From contig JAIVFH010000026.1 of the NCBI GenBank assembly GCA_025765595.1, forward strand, positions 186,001-250,000: a stretch of 64,000 nucleotides of DNA, written 5' to 3'. The notes under the pieces were generated by a model. It saw nothing but the letters and a program-made list of their open reading frames with translations. It had not been told where the DNA came from and made no database searches. Position numbers and translations under genes: made by a program. This stretch comes from Obelidium mucronatum. Its lineage: Eukaryota > Chytridiomycota > Chytridiomycetes > Chytridiales > Chytriomycetaceae. Shown piece by piece: positions 51,895-61,738 of this stretch. Within the stretch, counting starts at the first letter, position 1; each line of letters begins with the position of its first letter.

Positions 51895-52235
51895 GTTCTT
51901 GATAATAAACACCTTCAGTTTTGTATATTCACAACAACGGTCTAAATCTGTGTGCGGCCAAATGTCACCGTATGACGCCAGCCCCATTTATTGCCCAGGG
52001 TCGGGGTTCAGAACACCATTCACCGAATTCACAACAACACCCTCCAGATATTTTTCCAACTTATTACTGGAACAAGTGTCAAAGAAATAGTACCGACCGC
52101 TTTCCGGGTGTTTCATTATTTACTAAGGTATTGACCCCCTTTCTTTAAGAATCGTTGAAACACTCCACAATGTTCTTTTTTGACGTTGAAAAATTCAATT
52201 GGGCTTGACGGTCAAGTTGAAAATTGCTCTAAAAA
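51895..52235. other. Intergenic region between TIR-like/TPR copies 2 and 3
   Basis: This 341-bp gap holds the 3' flank of copy 2 and the promoter of copy 3. No gene, repeat boundary or RNA was recognised. Confidence 0.4.
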
Positions 52236-55200
52236 ATGACACCAATACCCATAGCACCCCGCCTGAACGCATCAATGGCCACAGCTATCGAATACTTGAC
52301 TAAGCTAACAGGCAAAGAAGCCGCCAATCTATGCGCTCCGAATGCAATGGCTGCTCTTGAGCAAGCGACTCTCGCGCTGCCTGACGATACGCAAAGAGCC
52401 CAACTGCTTAACCTTCTAGCCCAAGTTATCAGCTACTGTCACTCTGCGGATGTTACCACCTCGCAAGACAGCTCCATCAAGCTCCAGCGACGGAATGTTA
52501 ACTGGAACTCAACGTGGCTTGCCCCATCAGAACCACCACCGCTACCAGCGCATGCAACAATCACAGCGCAACTTGCGCTCGGTGCTGCAATATTCATCGC
52601 AGTAATAGGGGTCGTAAAGTGGTTTACGTCAAAGCGAAAGGTTCCAACAAGGTCAGTTCAAGAGCAACCCGGAACCCAAAATGCCCAGAAAAATTCTTAC
52701 TCATATGATTTTTGATATTGAAACACCCTTCCCCCGTCTCCATCCAACAGCACTAGTGAAGCTTCTAGTTCTTCCACATCTGTGTCAGTTAGGACAAGTA
52801 CAACGTTGCGACCGTCCTCCACCGCTCAGAGGGATCATGAGGCTCCAACTTCTCCAAACCTGTTACAGTCTTTGCTAACTAGGTCCGCCAGTATGAAACC
52901 AAAGAGTAACAGGTACTTTTAAGTCACATAACTCGAAAAATCCCAACACGAACCGCCTCACTCAAATTTTTTTGTTTAGAACCAACTCTCCATCTCTCAC
53001 ACTCAGAGCATCAACGAAACCGCCCTCTCTCGCCAGCAGAGGAACCTCAAAATCCGAATCCCCTCTTCCAAAAAACTCTCCACATTTAAAACCACTCAAG
53101 AAGAGCGATGGGATCCGCTTCACATATATCTAGGCCCTTCCCCGGTTCGGGCTGAACCGTCGGTTTAAACCGAACCGTTTGACTTACTTAATAAACCGTG
53201 GGTTTGGTTCTGATAACGGTTTGAGCCGCAAACCGAACCGAACCGAACTGTTCCAAACCGGTTTATAGAACGGTTCACAATTACCCGAAGAAATGACCCG
53301 ATCACAGAAAAAATAACTATAAATAGGGACAAAAATATCTAAACAGTTACAAAAAAGTTCTCCAAAAAGAGAACTCATGAGATCTGACCTTTAATACACA
53401 AGTAATCTACTTTTTTTTGTAAGTCACTTGTTACCATTTGCCTTAAGTTCTTACTCTATATTCTCAGATACTAGGTAAATGCACAAGTAATTCGGCCTGT
53501 CAATTAATTATTCCCGAAGACATGTTTATGTATCAATTACTGTTTTATTATTTTAATAAACATAAACTGTTACTGAACCGCGACTCCAACCGCGGGTTCA
53601 GACTCTTAAGCGGTTCCAAACCGCGGGTTCAATTTTTAAACGGTTTGAACCGTAAACCGACCCGAACCGAACCGGGGAAGCCCCTACATATATCCTCTCC
53701 CTCATTCAAGAATGGGGCGGTCGCTCTGCACTCGCTGGGAAAACCACGACTCAAGTCTGTGAAGATTTTATCTTGCCAATGACACTCGCCACCAAAATTT
53801 CCGTTTGCGATTCGTTGCTGCTTTGTCAGGATCCAGAATCTCAGAACAACGTCAAAGACCCAAGTTGGTTTATATCGCATGTCTGGGAAGAATACATGTT
53901 TCTCGATGTGATTGACACGTTGGAAAGGTTTTTTATGGACCGGCAGATTCCATTACATGAAGCTGTGGTTTGGTTTGATGTGTTTTCGGTTTCTCAGCAC
54001 CATCGACATGAGGAACAGGATTTCCGCGACTTTGGGTGGTGGAATAATCATGTCCTGGAATCGGTCAAGCAATGCAAAAATTTCGTGCTTGTTGTGAAAG
54101 ACTGGGAGGATCCAGTTCCACTGAAACGCTCCTGGTGCACGATGGAATTGTTCTATGCGTCCAAGAGTCGCCTGAATATTCACGTTGCAATGAATCAACA
54201 AGATGAATCGGTTTTAATTCAACAGTTGTGGACAGACTCCTCAAAAGTCTTGGCCAAGTTTTCTGGATTCAATTTTAAAAATTGTGTAGCAACACACCAA
54301 AAGGATCAACAAATGATTTCAAAGATCTTGTCCCACCGAATTGAGACTGCGAAACTCAACAATTTGATTTCAAACTTGCTCAAGAACTGGTTACGTGTCT
54401 TTGTTGACCAACAGATCTCCAGAGTGCCGATTATGGCCAAGGAAGCTGACCTGGAGCGCCTTTCCAAGTGGTACGAGGTGCTGAGCCAGCTATTCGAACA
54501 TGTCGATTCTTCTTCGTCCTTAAAGAATAGTATCGACGCGCTCTCCGAGTGTCTCGAGATTCGCGAGGACAGTTTCGGACACAACCATCCCGACACGTTG
54601 CGAACACGGAGCCATTTGGCATTTCTCTCAATCGAATACGAAGATATTCAGTTCGCGGGTTCCACGCTCTCATCGTGCCTGGAATTGCAGAGACAAGTGT
54701 TGGGGACACATCACGCCGATACCTTATTGACAATGGCTCGATTGGCGCATGTATATTCAAGCAATCGCATGTTTCAGGAATCCGAAGTTCTGTATTTGGA
54801 GTGCATTGGGGCTAGCTCCTCACCAGAAGGATTTGCTGTCGCAGATTTCAATGTCGGTTTACTTCTTGAACTCGCTCATCTATACCTTTCCCATCGGCAA
54901 TACAACAGCGCTTTGGACCGATTCACTCAAGCTCTCGGAATATGCATGGAGCGATTCGGCGACTATCACGAGACTACCTTAGAAGCCTCGTTGGGGCTTG
55001 CAGAAACATTCTTCAAGTTGAACCAAGTTTCCGACGCCAAAGATATTTATACGGCAATCTCTGAAACGGTTCGGCAAGTATTCGGAGAACCGAGTCGCCA
55101 CTACGCACAGACCCGGATCGGTCTCGCCACCATCTTGATACAACAAGGCTGCCTACGTCAATCAGAAGCCATCTTGACGCATCTTTTGACTGTCCAACAG

Positions 55201-55521
55201 CAAAGCTTAGGACCCAACCACAGATTGACTTTGAAAACAAATGCGCATCTCGCATCGATTTTTATGGAGAAGGGTGAAGACGAAGCAGCAAGGGCTGAGA
55301 TGATTCTCGCCACAACTTTGGGTAAACAACGCGCGCTGTTTGGCCATTCCCATCAAGATACGCTTGAAACATTGTATTCCCTCGCAATTCTGTTGGATAG
55401 GAAGGACCGAACAGCGGAAGCAAAGTTGTTGTACGAAGAGTTGTATCGGCACCGCGTGGATGAGTTTGGTGTTGATCATCCAGATACGATATCGATTTTG
55501 AACGTTCTAGAGAGACGGTAG
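52236..55521 (+). pseudogene. TIR-like/TPR membrane receptor, copy 3 (split by a MITE; otherwise intact)
   Basis: Exons 52236-52651, 52751-52912 and 52980-55521. Exon 1 encodes about 105 residues with four cysteine/Ala-rich helices, then a membrane helix (LALGAAIFIAVIGVVKWF) and basic SKRK. Exon 2 is a Ser-rich juxtamembrane linker. Exon 3 begins RTNSPSLTLRAST and reaches SDGIRFTYI, where a 556-bp element interrupts it with an immediate TAG. Beyond the element the frame resumes LSLIQEWGGRSALAGKTT, the TIR-like domain (WFISHVWEEYMFLDVIDTLERFF, AVVWFDVFSVSQ, NFVLVVKDWEDPVPLKRSWCTME; Glu codon 54145-54147) and about nine TPRs to LERR-stop. Without the element the frame would be continuous for about 850 codons. 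The downstream part could still be translated from the ATG at 53779. Confidence 0.78.
53131..53686. mobile_element. Non-autonomous hAT-like MITE (556 bp)
   Basis: The element is flanked by a perfect 8-bp target duplication CATATATC (53123-53130 and 53687-53694). Its ends are near-perfect inverted repeats, TAGGSSCTTCCCCGGTTCGG (19 of 21 positions match). Both subterminal regions are filled with repeated AACCG/CGGTT units, including the palindrome CGGTTTAAACCG at 53161-53172, as expected for transposase-binding arrays. The centre is AT-rich and non-coding. The 8-bp duplication and TA/CAGG-type end indicate the hAT superfamily; there is no transposase, so it moves in trans. Confidence 0.9.
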
Positions 55522-55615
55522 ACATAGAGCCTCATGGAGTACAGTGTCACAGAGTAGATGTGTTATTTTTGAAAATACTTAGAAAACGCCAATAATACTA
55601 ATAAAAGAATATAAA

Positions 55616-56190
55616 CTATTGCGGCTTATATTCCGGCAGTGGTTCTTCCTGGTTGGACACTACTGCAGACACAATCTGCTGTTCGCGTTGCTGTTGATGA
55701 GACTGAGCCACTTGGCCAGAAAACAAGGAAGCTGAAGAAGGATGTTCCCACTGACTGGCGCCAGTGGCACTGCTGATAAAATAGTATTTCGAGTATTCAG
55801 GAGACCATTCGGCAGTCCATCCCGAGGGTGTCTTTGGCAGTGGCTGGGATCTTTTCACAACAAGCTTTTGGTTAGGTTGCTCAAATCACTCATTCCAACA
55901 CTGTCGAGCACCTGCTGAGTCTGTGAGTATCCTGGTGGCTGCTGGCTGGAATGTCGATGGTGAGGATCCCGTCACTGCATTAGTTAAGCCAGTTGAGCAT
56001 TTGGATTGTCTTTTTCTTATTACATACAACTACAATCACGCTTTGTTTTTATCATAAAGACAAACACAGGGAATATCTACGTAACTAACCGTCAGCTGGA
56101 GCAGAGAATGCGACCCTGTCCGCACTAGTTCCTAGATATGGTTCTTCAGTCACAGAGTCAAGAGAAGAAACTAAACTGGAGCTGCTGATG
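55616..56190 (-). CDS. WW-domain protein (small, frame broken)
   Basis: The clearest part is a WW domain, LPKTPSGWTAEWSPEYSKYYFISSATGASQWEHP, with both tryptophans and the central tyrosines; it would bind Pro-rich peptides. A Gln-rich tail ends NQEEPLPEYKPQ, whose PLPEY resembles a WW ligand. Upstream minus-strand segments (VSSLDSVTEEPYLGTSADRVAFSAPAD; HRHSSQQPPGYSQTQQVLDSVGMSDLSNLTKSLL) are protein-like but in other frames, joined by an intron near 55980-56095 and a shift near 55860. The start codon is not resolved. It is divergent from the first WW-metacaspase gene. Confidence 0.55.
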
Positions 56191-56312
56191 ACATTTATGG
56201 ACTCTTTTTTTTCGTTTTATGCGTAGATAACCTGTTTTTGACACGTATGCGCTAGTATAAATAGAGTAAATAGCACTATATAAGGATTTGTAAAAAAAAA
56301 ACGATCCCAAAA

Positions 56313-58225
56313 ATGAGTTTCTTTGACAAATTGATCAACAAGGTGCAAGACGAATTCCTCGAGGATGAAGAAGCAGAAGAGGAGGTAGAAGAGTACGAAG
56401 AAGGAGAAGAGGAGGAGGAGGAGGAGTATGAAGAGGGTGAAGAAGAAGAAGAAGAAGAAGGTAAGCAATTCTCTGCTTTCCTTGGCCCTTCTTGTATCGA
56501 AACTCACTTTTCACTGTTTTTCCACAGCCGAAGAAGGCGAAGAATACGAGGAAGAAGAAGAAGCGGAAGAAGAAGAAGAAGAAGGAGGAGGTTTGTTGTT
56601 CCTGTTTGTTTTGATCAAAGTGGATTCGAACCCTTTTCGCACTTAGATGAAGAAGACGAAGAAGAATACGAAGTCGACGAAGAAGTCTTTGAGGATGAAG
56701 AAGACGCTGAAGAAGATGAAGAAATCGAGGTTTGTTTTTCCGCTTGTTGGGCTTGTGCCCTGCCACGCCGGGTGGCTGCAAATTTATACTTTTTTTATTC
56801 AGCTTCCCGAAGGCTGGGTCCAACAGTACAGCAACGAATACAACTGCCCCTTCTTCTGTGAGTGCCTCCGCTTTGTTCCGTTTCTTATTTACTACGAAGC
56901 GTCTAATTCCCTCCTAACCGGATATCCTCTTCTTGAACCAAAGACAATATCTCATCCGGTGAAACACAGGTGAATTTTACTTTGTTTTTTGGTGATGTGA
57001 TTATCAGCGAAATAACCCCATCTTGTTCTTCCTTGTTAGTGGCACGCGCCAGGAACAGCACCCCCAGCAACCAAAAGTGCCGGCGTCGGAGGAATGGCTG
57101 GAGCCACTCGAGACCCATTCCACATTCAACACAGTTTCCGCGGTACCGGAAACAAGAAGGCTCTTTTAATTGGAATCAACTATGCTGGCACCGACAGCGA
57201 ATTGTCTGGTACTGTATTTAACACATCGCAACATTTTCAAAACTCAAACATTCTCACAACTCAATCAATCACAGGATGCATCAACGACGCTCTCAACCTC
57301 AAAGACTTTATCGTCCAAAACTACGGCTACAACCCATCCCCCGAAACAATGCTCATGCTCACCGACGACAACCCCAACCCACAATTCCAACCAACCTACA
57401 AAAACCTAGTCTCTGCCTTCGCATGGCTCGTTTCAAACACCAAGCCCGGTGATGAACTCTTTTTGAGTTATTCTGGACACGGTGGACAAATCGAAGACAA
57501 TGACGGTGACCGTGAATCAGGCTTGGATAACACGCTTTGTCCCATGGATTACGAAGAGGCAGGACAGATGCGAAGTGATGATGTCCACAAGTACCTTGTT
57601 GCTGCGCTTCCAGAAGGTGTCAAGTTGACTGCGATTATGGATTGTTGTCACTCTGGAACAATGATGGAGCTTCCATACACGTACCGACCTGACGCGAATG
57701 GTAAAATGAGTCCTGTGGATATGGTCAAGAAGGGAATGGCGATCGCGATGGGTGCGCAGAGGTTGTTGCAGGGCGGGTTTTCGATGGAGAAGGTATGCTT
57801 ATCTGTTTTTGTTGGTAAATCAAACTGGTACAACTCAACGCGCGTCTATATTAATTCAGGTCAGTGAAGCCAAAAGACTATTTGCCGAAGCCCAAGGCCT
57901 CGCCGCCGCCCTCAAAGGAGACGAATCAGGCAACGAAAGCGGTGGATACAAACAAGAAACCTTCAACGAAAACACAGGAGGCCCCAAACAAGTATTCTGT
58001 CTCTCCGGATGCAAAGACGAACAAACAAGTGCCGATGCAAGCTTCAACGGAAAAGCCAATGGAGCACTTACGTATGCGATTCTTAAATCCCTGAACGAAA
58101 ACCGTCAATTGTCGTTTGAAGAACTGTTGTTGCAGTTGCGTGGATTCATGCAGGGCGAGTATTCGCAAATTCCACAGTTGTCTTGTGGAATCGCTGTTGA
58201 TCCAAAGTCGCCATTTTCGTTTTAA
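56313..58225 (+). CDS. Type I metacaspase with acidic N-terminus and WW domain, copy 1
   Basis: Exons 56313-56460, 56528-56590, 56647-56729, 56803-56857, 56944-56969, 57040-57208, 57275-57792 and 57860-58225 encode 475 residues. About 95 residues of Glu/Asp-rich prodomain lead into a WW domain assembled from three exons (LPEGWVQQYSNEYNCPFFYNISSGETQWHAPG). The caspase-like fold follows: KKALLIGINY, LTDDN, the histidine in LSYSGHGGQ (codon 57478-57480) and the catalytic second cysteine of DCCHSGT (codon 57646-57648), ending VDPKSPFSF. Metacaspases are Ca2+-dependent, Arg/Lys-specific proteases in stress and protein quality control. The WW domain implies docking to Pro-rich partners. Confidence 0.9.
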
Positions 58226-58359
58226 TTCGGTGGAATGAAAATAGAAAATAAAATAAAAAAATTGGACAATTACTTAAGTGTGGCTGGTTGTGGCTGTGCA
58301 GCCGGACTTTGAAGCAGCGACAACAAAATTGATTTACAGCAAAAAGTTCCCACCAAACG

Positions 58360-60030
58360 ATGGCCGGCAAACGCGCGCAAAAGAAGCGAGAAGAGGAAGA
58401 AGACGTTGAAGTGTCCGAGGCTGAGGAGGAGCAATCTGAAGAGGACTGTGAGGACCAAGAGGTCGAGGAAAGTGAGCAGGAAAGCGGAGAAGAAAACGAA
58501 GGCGAAGTTGAAGAAGAAGATGAAGAAGAAAATGAAGACGAAGAAGAAGTGGAAGATGAAGGTAAGACCAATCGATCAAATGAATGCAAATGTTTTGACT
58601 TTCAACCTTCAACACTTAACTTTAGAAAATGAAAGTGCGAATGAAGACGAAGAGGAGCAGGAGGAAGAGGAAGAGGAGCAAGATGAAGCCGACGAGGAGG
58701 AGGACGAAGAGGAAGAGGAGCTCGAGGTATGCAACCGACTGTCCGTTCTTTTACCACTCTACAATGCTCATCCATCCATGTTGCTAACATATTATATCCA
58801 CAGCTTCCTGACGGTTGGGTGCAACAATACAGCCACGAATACCAATGCTACTTTTATTGCAACACTGAAACCGGCGAAACCCAAGTAATTAATATCTGAA
58901 AGTAAAAACGTGAGGAACTTACCGCAATATCGCGTCGTTACAGTGGCACGCACCTGGCACAATTCCAGCTGAAGATGAAGATGAAACTCGCGACCCATAC
59001 CAAATGCATCACGATTTCACACCCAGCGGCCGCAAGAAGGCCCTCTTTGTCGGAATCAACTATGAAGGAACCGATAACCAACTCGGAGGCTGTATCAACG
59101 ACGCCAACAACTTGAAGGACTTTATGATTGAAAACTACGGCTTGGAAGACTCCAAAAAAACTATTCTCTTACTCACGGACGATAATGAGAACCAGAAAAA
59201 GAGGCCCACATACAAAAATATCTTGGCTGGTTTTGTATGGCTTCTTGCTGGTGCTCAAGCGGGTGATGAGCTCGTGTTTACTTATTCTGGCCACGGAGGA
59301 CGCGATTACGTAAAAGGCGGGGATCACGACAATGACATGGAGAACTGCTTGATTCCAGAAGATTACGAGACTGGTGGCGATATTATCCGATGTGATGATG
59401 TGCATGAATACCTTGTCGCTGCTTTGCCACCTGGAGTCAAGCTCACTGCAATCTTGGATTGCTGTCACTCAGGTACCATGATGGAGCTTCCATACTCGTA
59501 CAAACCAGACCCAAACAGTGGAAAAATGAGCCCCAAGAAGATGGCCAAGACTGGAAAAAAGATTGTAAAGAAGGCGCAGCAATTGTTGAGTGGGCCATTT
59601 ACTGAGCAAAAGGTAGTTAAGACTTTTATTTTTAATATTCTTAGTCATATTCCGATAGATTGAAGACGCCAAAAAGCTGTTTGGAGATGTCAAGAATCTG
59701 GCAGCAGCATTTCTTGGTGACGATGGTCTGGATGACCAAGGGTACAAGAAGGAAAACTACGACAACGACACGTCCGACATTCCAAAACTTGTCTTTTGCT
59801 TCTCTGGGTGCAGAGATATTGAAACAAGTCAAGACGTTGACTTTGGAGACCAAGCCAACGGTGCCTTGACGCGTGCAATCATGTCTGAGTTGACCGACAA
59901 TGACATGACTTTATCGTACCAAGAGCTGCTGATGAAAGTCCGAGGAGTAATGAAGAAGACTGGAATGGACCAGTTTCCACAGCTGTGTTGTGGCATTCCT
60001 GTTGATCCAAACTCTGCCTTTTCGTTTTGA
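58360..60030 (+). CDS. Type I metacaspase with acidic N-terminus and WW domain, copy 2
   Basis: Exons 58360-58561, 58626-58726, 58804-58884, 58944-59612 and 59659-60030 encode 474 residues. It has a short basic start (MAGKRAQKKRE), about 95 acidic residues, then LPDGWVQQYSHEYQCYFYCNTETGETQWHAPG (WW), then the protease: KKALFVGINYEGTDNQLGGCIND, FTYSGHGGRD, AILDCCHSGT. It lacks the intron that copies 1 and 3 have between the SG and CIND codons, and its active-site loops are the most diverged of the three (GGRDYVKGGDHDND). It is 134 bp downstream of copy 1. Confidence 0.9.
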
Positions 60031-60081
60031 ATAAATCCACTTGTGGACATTTTTTGAAAAAACACTTTCGTAAACAATAAA

Positions 60082-61345
60082 ATGGAGGGTTTGTTTGGCA
60101 AGATCATCTCGGAAGTTGTTCCTGGCCTCGTGCAGCCACAGCAACAGCAGCAATCGCTGGAACAGCGTTATGGCAGTCAGCAGCAACAGCAGCAGCATAG
60201 TCAGGGCCAAGGGGGCCAGTACCAGAACCAGCAGAGCTTCCAGGCATCCGGCAGAAAGAAGGCTCTTTTGATTGGAATTAACTACACTGGCACTGCCAAT
60301 GCCCTCTCTGGTAAGCGATCGGTGGTGCTTTGTAGCGGTAGTGACACCACTTGGTTTTACTAAAGACACCTCCAACAACGTGTCTTTTTGAAAAAAAAAA
60401 CAGGTTGCATTAACGATGCCCACAACCTGAAGCAATTCATCTCGCAGCACTACGGCTACAACCCCTCCCCCCAAACAATGCTGATGCTCACCGACGACAG
60501 CACGAACCCAAACCAAATCCCCAACCTCAAAAACATGCTCGGAGGCTTCCAATGGCTCATTTCAAACACCCGCGCTGGAGACGAACTGTTTTTGAGTTAC
60601 TCTGGGCATGGAGGACAAATCAAGGACGACGATGGAGACAGACGATCAGGCTTGGACTGCACTCTTTGCCCCTTGGATTTCGCCACTGCCGGACAGATCA
60701 GGAGTGACGATGTGCACAAGTACCTGGTGGGTGCTCTTCCACAGGGCGTTAAGCTGACTGTCGTGATGGACTGTTGTCACTCTGGAACTATGCTTGAACT
60801 GCCATACACTTACCGTCCCGACTCGAATGGTAAAATGAGTCCAATTGACTTGGCAAAGGAAGGCCTCAAGCTTGCTGTCGAAGCAAAGGGACTTTTGCAA
60901 GGTGGCTTTTCCATGAACAAGGTTCAGTTGATTTTTTTTTCAAGACGGGCGGCTTGATGACAAATATTTTTTTTAAAAGGTGAACGATGCCAAACGTCTT
61001 TTTGCTGAAGCGCAAGGTCTCGCCGCTGCATTCACTGGTGTTGGCGATGCCAACGGCGGCGAAGAATACAAGAAGGAATCCTTCAACGAAAACTCTGGAG
61101 CCCCCAAGCAAGTCTTTTGTCTCTCTGGATGCCTCGATGAGCAAACCAGTGCCGATACAAGCTTCAACGGTCAAGCCAGTGGTGCGCTTACGTATGCAAT
61201 CTTGAGTGCATTGAAGGAAAACAGACACGTTTCGTTTGAGCAATTGTTGGCTCAATTGAGAGGATTCATGAAGGGGAAGTTTTCACAGATTCCACAGCTT
61301 TCGTGTGGTGTTGAAGTTGACCCGGACTCTCAGTTTTCTTTCTAA
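60082..61345 (+). CDS. Type I metacaspase with Gln-rich prodomain, copy 3
   Basis: Exons 60082-60310, 60404-60921 and 60980-61345 encode 370 residues. The acidic/WW region is replaced by MEGLFGKIISEVVPGLV and a Gln-rich stretch, closer to the classic yeast Mca1 prodomain. The protease core is nearly the same as copy 1 (NYGYNPS or HYGYNPS, LSYSGHGGQI, VMDCCHSGTM, RPDSNGKMSP), with both introns of the core at identical positions. So copies 1 and 3 share the more recent core ancestry while copies 1 and 2 share the N-terminal domains. It lies 51 bp after copy 2. Confidence 0.92.
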
Positions 61346-61738
61346 AAAAAATAAGGGACTAGCTCCTTTTTGGATTAAAATGAAACATGTTTGTCTCTTC
61401 TTTGTGCGTTCCGGTGTTTGTTTGGAAAACGCACCGCCAGAAATAGGATATGAATTCTGAATGAAGCAAACGAATGAATTTCGATATCATCGACAGCCAA
61501 CAAAGACAAAATTTTCTTGGGCTCAACACCTTTTTGCCAATCGTAAGGGATGAATTCTTAACTTTCTGCTTCATTTAAAAGTCAAGGAATTCAGCAGATA
61601 TGAACTTGACTAAAGCGTTCTAATAGAATAGTCAGCGTAGCGATATGCCTTAGCCACAGTTTGGGCTTCCCAAAAAAAATTGTGGCTGAAAGAAGCCATA
61701 TAAAAGCAGTGAAAGCGACTTCCAAAAATAAGCAGAAC
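61346..61738. other. Intergenic region upstream of the secreted lectin-like gene
   Basis: This 393-bp gap lies between two plus-strand genes. It contains the TATA-type element described separately. No open frame or repeat is convincing. Confidence 0.4.
61699..61706 (+). promoter_or_regulatory. TATA box (TATAAAAG)
   Basis: TATAAAAG lies 32 bp before the ATG of the secreted lectin-like gene. The short distance implies a very short 5' untranslated leader. Confidence 0.55.

Noticed and set aside
53131..53686. The inserted segment of TIR-like/TPR copy 3 as a large intron
   Set aside because: It begins TAG rather than GT, ends CTA rather than AG, and has inverted ends with an 8-bp duplication, all of which indicate a transposon.
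56328..58740. GAA/GAG-rich tracts and opposite-strand Leu/Ser-rich frames
   Set aside because: They encode the acidic prodomains of metacaspase copies 1 and 2; the minus-strand frames are shadows.
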